Shown: positions 34,596 through 46,264 of the stretch, one piece after another
Numbering within the stretch: the first letter of the stretch is position 1
Layout of the letters: each line of letters opens with the position of its first letter
DNA from: Pseudopithomyces maydicus
Taxonomy: Eukaryota; Ascomycota; Dothideomycetes; Pleosporales; Didymosphaeriaceae
Assembly: GCA_026873275.1 (NCBI GenBank)
Contig: JANTUC010000002.1
Coordinates: 1,550,001-1,614,000, forward strand
Direction of reading: 5' to 3'
DNA: 64,000 nt
The notes under the pieces: model-generated
Database searches by the model: none
Seen by the model: the letters and a program-made list of their open reading frames with translations, nothing else
What the model was told of the DNA's origin: nothing
Program-made: the position numbers and the translations under genes

Positions 34596-35228
34596 TCCAC
34601 GCACTGGGCAAGGGCGATTAGTTCAGCACGTGAGGATACAAGAAGCATGTTGTAAAACATTCAAAAATGTCGTTTATCGGGGTTAAGGATAGCTTTGTAA
34701 CTTTCTGAGCATGTTTTGCTGGATACCGTTTCACATGTACGTGTACATGCCTAGGTATCTAGCTAGCTCATGATGGCCATCAAGGCCAAGATCTAATCAT
34801 TTGTTCACCTCGGCTTGATCTTCATTGTATGTTTGAATCTTCTCATGGAGTTCATCCGTAATTACGATGTTGAAACTGCAGGATGGGGCCGTGAGAAATT
34901 GTCCACGTGACGTGAAGACTACCTAGGTACATAGGTAATTATGGGTACCTAGCGTTCCTTATTAAGCTTATACCCACCAACTAAAGTAGCCAACCAATGA
35001 AAGTGTTTGAAATGCGAATCTGCCAATCATTGCCGTCAGCACAAGGGACACTATCCCGCCTCTGGTGTCAAGCGAGAGATTGACTTTAAGACAGTGGTGC
35101 TTCGTTATGTACATGTGCATCCAGTCTCCGCCCTCTGTATCCGAGTCCGCGCGTCCTCATCTGCCGTTCTGCCGCTCCCACATTCCTTCTTTGCTTATCC
35201 ATCAAGTTTCGAGACACTGACCTTTGAG
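34596..35228. other. Intergenic with CCTAGG / GGTACC palindromes
   Basis: No gene. Repeated short palindromes (CCTAGGTA, GGTACCTAG, CTAGCTAGC) occur at 34745-34765 and 34921-34955. Confidence 0.45.
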
Positions 35229-37111
35229 ATGACAGATCCAGCTAGGCGTTCCATATGCAGGAATTCTCCCGCCAAAAGAGGTCAACGTCGCAAAGTAAAG
35301 ACTGGATGTCGAACCTGCAAGTAAGCATTCTTAAGGCTGTTGAGCAATTGACTATAAAATCTCACAAGCTGCTCCAGAATAAGGAAAGTGAAATGCGACG
35401 AAAAGTGGCCTGCGTGTTGTACTTGTGTCTCTACAGGTCGAGTATGTGATGGTTATGGCATCTGGGGTGGAGGTGGAAATCGCTACGAACAGCGTCTTTC
35501 TCGAGAGGCCGTCCCAAAGCCAGCTAAACTAGTATCTACAAACCTACTCCTGCGAAATAGCTCCCTTTCGCAAACAGTTCCGGTAGAAAGTGTAGAGGAG
35601 CACTTACACTTTGAATATTTCAAGCATGAAACCTTGTCCAAACTACCGGGCGTTTACGGTCGCAAATATAACAACATCTGGGAACTCCTGGTCATGCAAG
35701 CGTGCGAAAACGAGCCCGCTGTTTTCCATGCTGTTCTGGGTAAGTCTGAACAGTCAATGGAAGATTTAGCTGACTGATCTCATGGATAAAAGCCATCAGC
35801 TCTGCCCATAGGCGAAAAGTTACCAATGGAATTTCCAGGAGTCGGGTACGCGCTTGTCCTGATAAGGAAGAGAAATTCCTGCTCAGAAACTACTGCAAAT
35901 CCATTGAGTATTTGCAACCAAGATACCATGTCTACGGGGAGGACTCTTTGCGAATCGCTCTGATTACTTGTCTGGTGTTCATTTACCTCGAGTTTCTTAG
36001 AGGCAACTACAAGGGCGGATGTGACCATCTCAACGGTGGCCTAAAGCTATTGGAAAGCCTTGAATATGAACTTAAGTCCAGGAAAAATTGGGCCAGGGTT
36101 TCATCTGCGAGTGCGCCATTGAGAAACGGACAACGTGGCATTGAGTCTTTTTTGATAGAGGCCTTTTCACGATTACGAGTCCAGACTACATTCTGCAACC
36201 GTAGATGTGAAACAGGCTCAGTGAACATATACCGTCTTTCATCCAATCTTCCAGTCAACAAGTTTGGTTCTTACAACGAGGCACGTCATTATTTAGACCG
36301 GATATTTGATGGAGTCACTCACCTCACAGAGATGATGCGCAATGGTACCCATACCACCTGGCCAATGGATTATTGGGAGATGGTCAAAGCAGATAATCTC
36401 TTGATGCAAGGAGCTCTCGATTCTTGGCTGTGGTCATACAACGCTACGATGAAAGATGGTTTTGTGCTTGGAAAAGCCGAGGATGCCACTCTATATGAAA
36501 TACTTCGTGTCTATCATACGATGGCCGAGATCATGGCCGGAACATGTCTATCGACTGATCAACTTGTTTTCGACAAATACGAATCGAAATTCCATGACAT
36601 TGTGATAAGGAGCAAGGAAATTACTCTCGAAAGGAACCCTAGCGTTGATCCTGCTGAAGGCAATGATAGTTGTCCAGATCCATGTCGCCGTGCCTGGCCA
36701 GACGTCGGATGGATCCCTCCATTATATTATACGGCACTAAAATGCCGTCTCCGCGATATTCGATGCCAAGCTGTAGAGCTCATGTCTTTGTTTTGGCACT
36801 ACGAGATCATTCGGGACTTGGATATGTTAGAAATGGCAAGCCTCGTTGCTACAGAAGTTATTCGCATGGAAGAAAGCAATACATTTCCAGTAAAAGATCA
36901 CCAAGGCTATGAAGAGCCTAGAATACGTGCACCAGAAGCATATAGAATACCATCGTTGCCTAGAGAAAGACGATTTGACACCGTGGAGATGGTGCGAGCT
37001 GGCCATGTCCCGGAATGCATCCAAATGGTGTGCAAAAGGTCTGTTGACAGAAGAACGGAAACTACCCGAAAATTTTACGATAGAGAAATTGAAATGTGGG
37101 TTGAGATTTAA
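35229..37111 (+). CDS. Zn2Cys6 transcription factor with fungal-specific regulatory domain
   Basis: Nuclear DNA-binding regulator of 590 residues, in three exons (35229-35320, 35378-35739, 35793-37111). The zinc cluster is Cys27, 30, 37, 44, 47 and 54 with spacing CX2CX6CX6CX2CX6C, preceded by the basic KRGQRRKVKTG. Intron 1 splits the codon directly after Cys30. The rest (YGEDSLRIALITCLVFIYLEFLRGNY, GCDHLNGGLKLLESL) matches the helical Fungal_trans_2 type domain of many gene-cluster and nutrient regulators. The C-terminal region contains a TWPMDYWEMVKADNLL segment. No target can be inferred. The gene lies between a RING gene and a small hydrophilic gene, without a biosynthetic cluster. Confidence 0.88.
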
Positions 37112-37873
37112 AGGGGACTGCATGAGTTTAGCTAGCCATTTCGGAATTATCAGCGGAGGTAGTGATGAAAGGATCCTACACTCAATGTTAAGCTTGTCCG
37201 TAGTTTTCAATAGGCCTTGTATTTTGTGAATCAACATCGAAAATTTAGTTCTTTAGACGGAAATTATTATATTAAAAAAAAAATCAGGTTCTAAAGATTC
37301 AATTTTGTTGATTAACAATGTGCCAGTAAAAGATCCTGGTCAGTCAATGATTTGCCCAGTCAGATTTCTCTTAAGAATAATAGACTATGAGGAAAGGAAA
37401 TCTGCGCCGATGGCAATCCCATCGTCTAATTTAAGAATAAAACCACTCTCCTTTCTTTATCATATGGGTTTGAGTCATTCTGACGTTGTGGGGTCTCCGC
37501 ATTTTACCACACTAAACCCCGCGTACCCATGACGTCCCTGCATCACGATCATTCTTTTCTTAACGTTGTAAAAACCTGACCAGATTATCTTCACAGCAGC
37601 TTCGTCGTAAACTATAGGTAACATATGTAAAAAACAAACAAACAGTGCACCGGAATAGTACCAAAAAAATAAGGAAGATAAAGAGAAATGACGATAGGGT
37701 AGACTTCTGAGTATGTTGGGACGGTAGCGGGATGACCTGATTCCCTGCGTCACAGCCTGTATATCACTGCGTCATAAAAAAAAGACTTGCGATCATCACA
37801 TTGACTATTTGTCTAAAGTAGAGACTGCACAACGCCATCTGCATCCCAACATCATACCAGCTTTACATACAAG
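37112..37873. other. Intergenic, AT-rich
   Basis: AT-rich with short A and T runs and no supported gene. The right end is the promoter of the small gene at 37874. Confidence 0.5.
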
Positions 37874-38192
37874 ATGCCAAACCCGCAGCACGATCTTACT
37901 CGTAACCAGATCGAGGCTCGAGAGATAGCCACGGGTAAGCAAAGATCTACCCTGTTAAGTCATAGCTAGGCGTTGATATCTCAAAGGACATTCCGAGGAT
38001 CATTTCGGGGAGCGGTCCTCGCATAAGACGGCGGCTAGAGCAGCCCAAGACCACGACGAATACGAAGCGCGCAAGGAAAACTCGAACAGTGGCAGTAACA
38101 CGCATAGTGGAAAGGGTATGGAATATGTGACGCGGAAGACCGGCAGCTCTCGTAAAGACGAAGAAGGTACGGGGAAGGAGGAAGTCCACTAA
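37874..38192 (+). CDS. Small hydrophilic protein of 88 residues, two exons
   Basis: Exon 1 is 37874-37934 (MPNPQHDLTRNQIEAREIAT, ending in the first base of a Gly codon). A 52-base intron GTAAGC...AAAG follows, then exon 2 37987-38192. The two exons total 267 bases and end in a clean stop. The product is highly charged and lacks hydrophobic stretches. It contains HKTAARAAQDHDEYEARKEN and ends GTGKEEVH, a composition resembling small stress- or conidiation-associated disordered proteins. No family is assigned. An alternative acceptor a few bases upstream opens a basic frame ending earlier; the acidic/basic-balanced frame is preferred because it looks protein-like to its end. Confidence 0.5.
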
Positions 38193-38711
38193 AGTTTGTT
38201 GGGAGGCAAGTAATTTGCCGAGCATTGTAACACTACCCAGCACATAGGTGCGTCTAGCAGATACAATGCTTTAGATGAATGGAATCATCCTCGCCGTGAC
38301 ATGCCGTTGTTGAGATGGACAGCCACGCTGACTCATCAAGTCCATACCACGTGATTCCTCAGTAACCTTGGAACCTCAGGATCGATCCTACCTAGGGAAC
38401 ATGACTATGCTTCTCCCTTGCCCGAGAGCAAGTATAGTCACTTTATACACCCAGATTGCTACTGTGATCTGCAAAAGACCCATCATGCCATATCCCGGAC
38501 GAGTGTGCATCCCCGTTTCAGGAGACACGGTCATTTCCACAGCCAACCAATGGCATGCACGCAGTGTGACCTTCCCCAACGAACACCCCCAGGATGCCCA
38601 ATATGGCAACCGCCAAACGGACTCTACTCGCGCGCCGCACCGCATCGCATGACGACCTTTCCCTCGCCCCTCCTTTCCTTTTCAAAGCGTCTTCCTCAGC
38701 AGAGAAAAAAG
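38193..38711. other. Intergenic
   Basis: No supported gene. The open frame leading into the esterase from 38418 is leader sequence. Confidence 0.45.
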
Positions 38712-39933
38712 ATGGGCGTCCTCACCACCACCGCTGCTGCCGTCTTGCTCGTCGCCACCCTCGCACACCACGCAACTGCCCTCCCTCGGGTAATAGGGCA
38801 GGAACTCACGACCCGCGCGAGCTCCGGATGCGGGAAAACGATCTGGCCCTCGGACTTTACGCACTACCGGTTTGGCTTGAAGAGCAGCGGCAAGGATCGA
38901 AGTTACTCGTACCATGTTCCTGCGAACTATGACAAGAATAAGGCATATCCGGTTGTGGTAGGGTTCCATGGATCGAGCAGCGTGGGGCTATTTTTTGAAC
39001 TTGACACGAAGATGAGTATGGCGACATATAGTAAGGATGTAAGTGAGGAGGGTGCTGTGTGTCTGTTTTTGTTTCCTACATGTGCATGCATGCCCTTGGG
39101 AATCTTCAAGCGTTCTAACCTTGAAACTTTGGAACTCTGGAACCTCCACGGCTCCAGGGAGGGGGGGGCTCCAGGGCTCGCGGATTATCACGTGATCTTT
39201 CTGATACCTACCTCCTACCTACGTACCCATGTGTTAACATGAAGTCTGGTTCCATCACTGATCTTTATGCGATATAGAAAATAATGGTCTATCCCAACGG
39301 CTTAGACGGAAGCTGGGCAGGTCCAACCTACCACAAATCCTCCACCGTGCAAGAAGACATCCAATTCGTTGCCGATCTCGTCGCAGATATCAAAGCCAGG
39401 GTCTGCGTTGACGAAAACAAGGTCTTCGCGGCAGGCATGTCGAACGGAGGCGGCTTCATCGGCACCTTGGCTTGCGATCCCCTCGGCAGCACGCTGTTCA
39501 AAGGATATGCGTCTCACTCTGGAGCTTTCTACACGGATGTCAACGGCCCTGATAACGATTGCAATCCTTCTCCTGATGCGCTTCCTATTCCGCTCTTGGA
39601 AATCCATGGGGCTAGCGATAGTACCGTGCACTACGAAGGCGGTCAGGGTGACGGTGGTCCCGAGCCTGCGATTCCGGAGTGGTTGGAGTGGTGGGCGGAG
39701 AGGAACGGGTGCGACGGGAAGACCGAGGAGAGTCTGTTTGATGGCGAGGTTCAGCATCTTTCCTGGAAGTGTGGGAGTGTGGAAGGGGGTTGCAACATTA
39801 CAAGGTGGAGAGTTTGGGACATTGTTGGGCAGATACCGACATCAACCTTTCGCAAATATCTGTGCCGCAGGGTCCGACGGTGATCAAGGCGAGCGAGGTC
39901 ATCATGCAGTTTTTTGACAGTCTGGAGTCGTAG
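38712..39933 (+). CDS. Secreted CE1 esterase (feruloyl esterase / PHB depolymerase type), frame broken near the C-terminus
   Basis: Extracellular alpha/beta-hydrolase that would cut ester links such as ferulate on plant xylan. Exons 38712-39038 and 39278-39933 flank a 239-base intron. A signal peptide (MGVLTTTAAAVLLVATLA ... ATA) is followed by SSGCGK and PVVVGFHGSSS (oxyanion loop). Then come VYPNGLDGSW, the nucleophile elbow AGMSNGG near residue 163, and EIHGASDSTVHY with the acid residue. The catalytic histidine is in ESLGHCW, but this lies one frame away from the upstream part. The frames meet at the G run 39785-39789 (SVEGG, then LQHYKVESLGHCW). One added G yields 327 residues ending in FFDSLES. 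As read, the protein loses its catalytic His. Confidence 0.87.
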
Positions 39934-40643
39934 AGGATCTGCTGGCTGTTGGATATCTAGCCTCGAAGCTAATTTGTCGATGATTTGTACTTAGCAAGGA
40001 GCCTAACATATAATCTCCAATTTTATCTCTAAAAAAAGAAAACCAACTCTATACCTCTCTACCTCACCAAGACGTTGTATCAATCATCTTGTTAGATATG
40101 TATAAGTAGTGATACCGAGATAAGACGGCGATGTTTCGTTGAGGATTATATTAGAATTACTGATTAACTGATCGACAGCGCTGTGTCTCAGGTCTATCTT
40201 TTTGATTATCATTTCGTTGTTCTGCGTCGCTAATGACGTTTGTGTCCTCGGCCAAGGACATTCATGGGCTGGCCGGGATGATGCTTATTTTCGGGTGTCG
40301 ATATCCAATAGTTGACGGTGACAGCGGATCACTAATTTTTGACCATGTCCCTCCTCTTTGCATTAGTGACATGTCACTGCCCTTTCTCTTTTCGGTCGGT
40401 GGTGACCAGTCTTTCACCTTCGAGGCATAGCCGCACCGAGTACCGAGTCCCATGGGACGTATACTGTAATACCGATTTGCAAACTTGTATGCAAGATGTA
40501 GTTCCAACTACCGAAGTGTCGTCTACTCTTGGTCTTGACACGGCGGCTTGGTATTTCTAGCCTTGGACCTTTTGCCATCTGTTCTCACAAGTCCAAAGAG
40601 GCTTCATTTTTGTTCGTTTTCTTCTTCTTTTCTTTTTCTGCGC
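39934..40643. other. Intergenic, convergent 3' ends
   Basis: Lies between the 3' ends of the esterase and the Zn2Cys6 gene. No supported gene. Confidence 0.5.
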
Positions 40644-42454
40644 TCATACCTGAAGCCACGCCGCACAAAGTCCAGATATTCCTCTTTGTCGACCCCACCT
40701 CGTAAGCATGTCAACGGCTTGATCCTTCTCTTTCTGGCGCGGACCCAAACTTCCTACGATTACCAGTGGAAAAACGGTTCGTAGAACGTCGAAGCCGCCA
40801 ATCTGATGGGTGGTCTCCTGATATTTTGCGATTGTCAAAACTTTTTGCGCGGCCGTGGTCGCAGCTTCTATTATTGATGACTCGTCGGTAGACATGAAGC
40901 GGGGAGAGCTGACAGATGATGGCGATGGGTACATGGAAGACGTTGCGGATATGGGCGACTGGGCCATTTTGGGCATGATCTTGTGGAGGAGCAAAAGCAG
41001 GATCACACGAAGTGCTTGGTACGAGGCTGCGGTGAAGGCAACGAAGCTGTTTGGTAGGACGATCTCGCCGTTCGTATTCACATCGACACCGGCGGACAGG
41101 TTCGTCATGTCGGCGGTGACGGTAATGTCTCCTTCGGGTGCTTTGGTCAGGTAAGGATAGCTCTGAGCCCATCTGTCGAGGTCGCGCAGCCAGTCGTGGA
41201 TGCGGGCGGCAACGGGCTCGACGCGGGCGGTGAAGGGGAGGTGCTGGGTGAAGAAGCGACGGAGGCTGCCGGGCTCGATGTCGAGCATGGCGATGGTGGA
41301 GGGTATTTGGAGGAGTATGTCGGCGATTTCCTGGTGGGCGCTCTTGGTCTGGGTGGTCCAGGGCACGGTCATCCACTCGTGGGAGGCGAAGACGGAGGGC
41401 GAGTTGAAGATGATGGCCTTGTGGGAGTCGGAGACGCGCATGATCTTGAACAGGGTGGAGGTGATGCCGGTGCAGTTTGTGGGGCCGCGCATCTCGATGA
41501 TCTTGGCGGCGGCGGCCATGTGCGGCCAGATGCTGGTGGTGGTGGTGCCGGCGTAGGCCTCGTAGATGCTCAGGATGATGGGCACGAGGATCTCCTCGGC
41601 GTCGGGGATGCTGTTGTTGGCGCCGATGCGCTGCAGCGACTGGCGCTGGCAGTTGAGGCTCATGGTGTACCAGCGGTACGAGTCGACCAGGATGGTCGAG
41701 TCGCGGTGGACGACGGCGAAGAAGGCCATGGAGGCGGCGCGGATGGACAGGCGCACGGCGGGCTTGGAGGTGTTGCCGGACAGGTTGGGCAGGTGGGTGA
41801 TGAAGGGCACCTGCGGGGTGAAGCGGCGGGTGGCATTGTTCTGCTGCACAAAGTGCGAGATGAAGGCGGTGTCGAGGGCATCCGGGACGGCGCGCGAGGG
41901 CTGGTAGAGCGACAGCGACGGGTGTCTGTAGTGGTGCTGGATGCGGGTGATGGCCTCGGAGGCGTCTAATTCGCCGCGAGGGCGGTCTGGGTGGTCTGGG
42001 TGGTCTGGGTGGTCTGGCTGCTGGCCTACGGAGGGTTTCCGAGTAGGCGGGAGGAGCACGGGGAGCGCCAAGGCCGGTGCCGCCGTGTCGGGTTCCGCCT
42101 TGACGACCACCACCTCGCCTTTAGGCGAGACTCCCTCACCACCCAGACCACCCAGACCACCGCTGCCACCGCTGCCACCGCCAGCAGACGAAGCCGGCGG
42201 CGGTGACGTCTTCGCCTCGCGCTTCTTGCGCGGCCGCGGCTTGGTCACGCGATCTGTCATGTCGATGATGACCGAGCCCTGCAACGGCCCTGAGCAGCGC
42301 AGGCCCAGCCGGTGGCACTGCTGGCATGTCTCGGGCGTCTCGTCACACTGGATGCTGCTCGTCAACCCTCGTTCCGCATACCGAAGCTTGTACTGACTTT
42401 GACCCGTCGTTCCCGGCACTGCTGGCACGCCCGCGAGCGCTGTGCCTTTGGCAT
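40644..42454 (-). CDS. Zn2Cys6 transcription factor with Pro/Gly/DHP-rich linker
   Basis: Regulator of 586 residues. Minus-strand exon 1, 42398-42454, encodes MPKAQRSRACQQCRERRVK. A 50-base intron (42348-42397) splits the zinc cluster, and exon 2 (40644-42347) resumes CDETPETCQQCHRLGLRC. The six cysteines are at 10, 13, 20, 27, 30 and 37 (CX2CX6CX6CX2CX6C). A basic PRPRKKR segment and a Gly-rich stretch follow, then a repeated DHP motif and a helical regulatory region to AAWLQV. A longer open frame upstream of 42454 exists only because a CTG repeat reads through as poly-Ser; it would omit the first two cysteines. High GC3 makes long antisense frames appear here; they are shadows. Confidence 0.88.
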
Positions 42455-42473
42455 GTTCGGTCAGCTGCTGCTG

Positions 42474-42475
<2 letters not shown>

Positions 42476-42506
<31 letters not shown>

Positions 42507-42507
42507 A
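42476..42507. repeat. CTG trinucleotide repeat
   Basis: Ten perfect CTG triplets after an interrupted pair, lying 20 bases upstream of the Zn2Cys6 start codon (CAG in the transcript). Confidence 0.9.
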
Positions 42508-42518
42508 GTGAAGCCGGT

Positions 42519-42583
42519 TAGTCCAGTACTCCAGTGGTCCAGTAGTCCAGCAGTCCAGTAGCCCAGCACTCCAGTAGTCCAGG
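42519..42583. repeat. TCCAGTAG-type minisatellite
   Basis: Seven imperfect copies of an eight- to nine-base unit (GTCCAGTA/CTCCAGTA/GCCCAGCA). Confidence 0.8.
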
Positions 42584-43700
42584 CCAGGAGGGCAGTCGTG
42601 CGTTGCGGACAATGGCAAAAGTTGAGAAGGGGAATTTCAACGAGCAGGAAGATTGGCGAGATGTAGTATTACTCGCATCGGTGCACGATTCTCCAAGGGG
42701 GATATGCGCCGGCGATGCTTGGGATGGGTAGGCTGTCTGGGGAACGGCGTAGACCAGGCTCCGAGGAGCGTCGAGGAGCGTCCAGCAGCGTCCAGCAGCA
42801 ACCAGCAGGCGCTAGTTCGGATCAGGCCGGATGTGTGGAGATTGACATGCGGCAGAACCCGGGGCTAGCCCAAAGTGCCCGTCTTCTGGTGCTTTTGTCT
42901 GTCTGCCTGGCCGTTATTACACCGACTTGGAGACGTTGGAGCGACGGTATAGGCATGACTCGGCCGGATTTAGAGTTTGCGCCACCACTCACCGCGCGCC
43001 TGTCTGACCAGCTGCGGTGCTCGGCATGTGGAGACCTCTCAGCAGCACGCTCACCGCAAGGGGGCCTGGATCCTGTGCCATCGCTGCCATGCAAGGGGCC
43101 GACCCTACCGTGGATCAGCGGATGCCTGGCCCGACAACCGCCGCCCTGCCAGACGCTTGGTCGCAAACCTCAAACCTCCTCAGATCTGAGGAGATCTGAC
43201 CAAACAGCACGCCGGCTAGTACGACTCTGTTTAGTGGATCGCGTTTCACCACATGAATCAGTCGCTGCTCGCGGATCGGGAATAATTGCACTCGTATCTA
43301 CCGTACATCTGCTACATACATACATACGGCCGACTATCTCCTTGAGCCGTCTCCAGCCACCGAGCTGTCGTACCGCGCGTCGGCTGCTTGCTCCCGCCAA
43401 TTACCGCGCCCGACCGCCCTGCGCGCCCCCAGAGCGTCTTGATCCAGGCAGTCGATCGACCGCAACAGTAACGGCGCCCTGCAAGTGGGTACACGGTGCA
43501 GCTGCACGCACACCTGCACGAGGGGTGTCCATGAGGAACCTCTTGGCAGTGGGGAATTTGGAATGAATCAATCGGCCGGCATGCATTGGAAATTTGGTTT
43601 AGGCAGTAATCGTGACTCTTTAGGTATTTACAGTGCAAGCGCATTAAGCGGGCAATTACTGTCCTCCATTAGCGCGCCAATCTCCTAAGCCCTTCTCAGC

Positions 43701-44027
43701 CTATGCTCGACTTACAGACAACTCGCCCTTCTCGCCCTTCTTCGCCGTCTCCTGCTGCAGCTCGCTCATGTGCTTGTCGTGATCCTTCACCTGTGCAGAC
43801 TCCTTGTCCGCAGCAATCTTGGCTTCGGATTGGCTGGCGAGCTCCTCGTGCCAGTGACCCTCGCCCTTCTCCTGCTTCTTCAGCTGCTCCTGCTTCTTTT
43901 GCTCCAGCTGCTCGCCGGAGCGGTTGCCGACCTCGTTCAGTAGCGTGCGTGGCGTGGTAGCAAACCTACGACGTGTGACTGCGGAGATACGCGGGGCGAA
44001 CCCGACGGTCGGCATGCGGATGGGCAT
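43701..44027 (-). CDS. Small probable mitochondrial protein
   Basis: A 108-residue protein. The N-terminus MPIRMPTVGFAPRISAVTRR and the following RFATTPR form a basic, acid-free amphipathic presequence with a typical R-x-F/A-T-T-P processing region. The remainder is a charged helical segment (EQLEQKKQEQLKKQEKGEG) followed by GHWHEELASQSEAKIAADK, a block I associate with a small fungal family without a known role. The start at 44027 is preferred over the in-frame ATG at 44078 because it begins the presequence. A donor-like GTAAGT lies just before the stop, so a further 3' exon cannot be excluded. Confidence 0.65.
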   Translation of the reverse strand: MPIRMPTVGFAPRISAVTRRRFATTPRTLLNEVGNRSGEQLEQKKQEQLKKQEKGEGHWHEELASQSEAKIAADKESAQVKDHDKHMSELQQETAKKGEKGELSVSRA

Positions 44028-46264
44028 CGTGAAATGAATCGGATTGGACCAACAGCTTCTGCGGGCGGTCGTGCTCAAATTGATCCTTCTTCTAACTGGC
44101 TTATTGGTTGATTGTCGGTTGTGATGATGAGGAAGGAAAGTACATGCGTGGTCGGAAGAAAGTCAACCTTGATGCTGCCATGACGTCACGCACTGTTTCT
44201 GCTCCGTGCCAGCTTCCCAGGTACTCGACCCGGATTCTCGTCGTCTCCACTAAAATGCCTCTAAACCCCTTTCGACTTCGTTGTGCCTCGTCTTCCAACG
44301 ACAACTTGGTTGCACTGATTGATACACCTGCTCCTCTCGAGCTCGCTCCTTCGAAACCCACTGCTGAATAACACCTTGGGACTGACAGGCCAGTGACATC
44401 CGCTTTACAGCCAATTCAGCTAAAGTAGCATGCATCATGCTTACGGACGAACAGGGGTAGGAATACTTTGAAGATCGTGGATACCCAGACATTGTCCGGT
44501 ATTGCCGGATCTTCCCGAGACAGCTCCTACCACACCTGAAACCAACCAAGACGCCCTGTAACGCACCTGGGCAATCCCAGAGTCACCTGCCTTACGCACC
44601 CCCGGGGCCGTGTTCCTGTCAAGTTTCTGATGTGACCTTTTGACATTATGGATATCAAATCAGCCGTGATTCTCACTTTCGCATCCGCTTTCCTCTGCGT
44701 GAATCTTTTCGCCTTGTCCACTGTGATAATTAACCCATCAATCAGGCTCCTCTCAGCGCTACATACTTTCTCGCCACAACATCTTCGCCGACGTCCCCAG
44801 TCTTACCGTCTATCTCTTGGCCCGAGCTCCAAGATAGCGCATGTTCCTAGGTATTCTCCGATGCTTTTCGTCCCGGCATCGTGATCAGTGCACCCGAAAA
44901 GACATAGGACATATGGAGACTGCGGGTCAGTCTGCACACCGAACTACGAACTAGACTGTATCCGGAAGCTACGGGTTGTGCTGCCTGTTGAACGTGATAG
45001 CAAGTCTCCATGGCGGAATCTAGGCCATGTGAAAAAAAAAAAAGAAAATATGCTGCAATCAGTCTCACCAGTTCATCACGTTGATCTCGAGAGATTGTTT
45101 GCTTGACAGACGGAATGGGTTGCAGGCCAAAGTGATGTGAAACAACATAGGGTAGCTGCTTCCTTGCATACCCACTAAAATAGAAAGTGTGCCGAGAGGG
45201 ATGGGTAAACAGAATCAAATTCTGAATCTTCAGTAGGACTAAGTCGGTAGAAAGATTATCCTCAAGGGATGGTTAGGGCTGGGGAGCGTCAAATCCTTGT
45301 CATGCTGCCATGCCGCTATGCCGCCATGCCGCCATGCCGCCATGCCGCCCCTGTCATCCCAGTGATTGACCCGAGCAGATTGTACTATAAATTACATAGC
45401 AACTCAAACCAGCGATTCGATCAGAGCGTGGGTGCGCCTTATGAAACGTGCAAGGTGATGACCGAGGTGATGACGGGGAGGAAAAGGAGGATGCTGGGAT
45501 GGAAATCCAGTGCTGACACCGGCCGGCAAAATCCTCCTTCTCATGCAAACGTGGACCCTCCTCGTATAGCAAAGCTCAACAAAACACCGTCAGTGCAGAA
45601 ACTGACCTCTTTGCAGAATTTCAAGCAGGAAACGCGAGTGGCGTTGCTCAGCGCTTTGCTGGCACATGACTCGACTGTAAAGATTAAGCTGTTGGAAGCT
45701 GTCGCGAGGAGCGATGTCGGAGCGCAAGCAAAGAACTTAGTTACGCACAATGGTATTCTGGAAACATACAAAATTAAGCGTTTCATGGATTCCGTTATCA
45801 AAGCTCTTCTGTCCCAATTGGGGATACAATGTCGATTCTGGGCTACACACGTGGAAATAGGCAATAAAACCCATCTTACGACGATAAGCACATATGTGCA
45901 CATGGCTGCGATTATTAATCCGTTGACACGTATGCATTCCTCGTTGTGCGTGCGTTTGATTCCCCCTCCCCCGGCCCCCTTTCCCCTCACGCCTCCCGAA
46001 AATGCGCCCTTTGCTTGGGCATTGATGAAGCACAGACCATTATTTGTATAGATCGCATTAATTGCGCACACCATTCTTCCTGGTAATGGTTGCGCGTTTC
46101 ACAACGGGTTGAAGAGTTCTCAAAATTCAATCATGCATGCATGGACCACTGTATCACGGATTTCTCGAGATCTCTACAATTTGCTGTGACCCAGCAAGCG
46201 CACTAATATTTGCGAACTGGCTTTCCAGCTGCGCAAGAATCTCATTTTGTTTTACATATCTGCT
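44028..46264. other. Intergenic, 2.2 kb
   Basis: No supported gene. A 260-codon plus frame (45269-46051) begins inside a GCCATGCC tandem repeat and has no recognisable motif; a 177-codon frame overlaps it on the other strand. Confidence 0.45.
45301..45350. repeat. CATGCCGC tandem repeat
   Basis: Five near-perfect copies of the eight-base unit CATGCCGC. Confidence 0.9.

Larger units (their letters stand above)
42455..43700. other. Intergenic with repeats in the leader of the Zn2Cys6 gene
   Basis: Holds a CTG repeat and a TCCAGTAG repeat (listed separately). The longest open frame (42715-43566 plus, 283 codons) has no domain and an Arg/Pro/Ser-rich composition typical of chance in GC-rich DNA. 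Confidence 0.5.

Noticed and set aside
41196..41969. 257-codon frame antisense to the Zn2Cys6 gene
   Set aside because: Gly/Asp/Val-rich shadow caused by strong third-position GC bias of the true gene.
42455..42569. Upstream extension of the Zn2Cys6 frame with poly-Ser
   Set aside because: It is leader sequence read through a CTG repeat; the true start at 42454 plus a 50-base intron restores the complete zinc cluster.
42715..43566. 283-codon plus-strand frame
   Set aside because: Arg/Pro/Ser-rich, no domain, many overlapping frames in GC-rich DNA.
44648..44884. 78-codon plus frame with hydrophobic N-terminus, possible small secreted protein
   Set aside because: Only the first 30 residues look signal-like; the rest is basic/Ser-rich chance sequence without supporting context.
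45269..46051. 260-codon plus-strand frame
   Set aside because: Starts inside an eight-base tandem repeat, opposes an equally open frame, and has no motif or splice neighbours.
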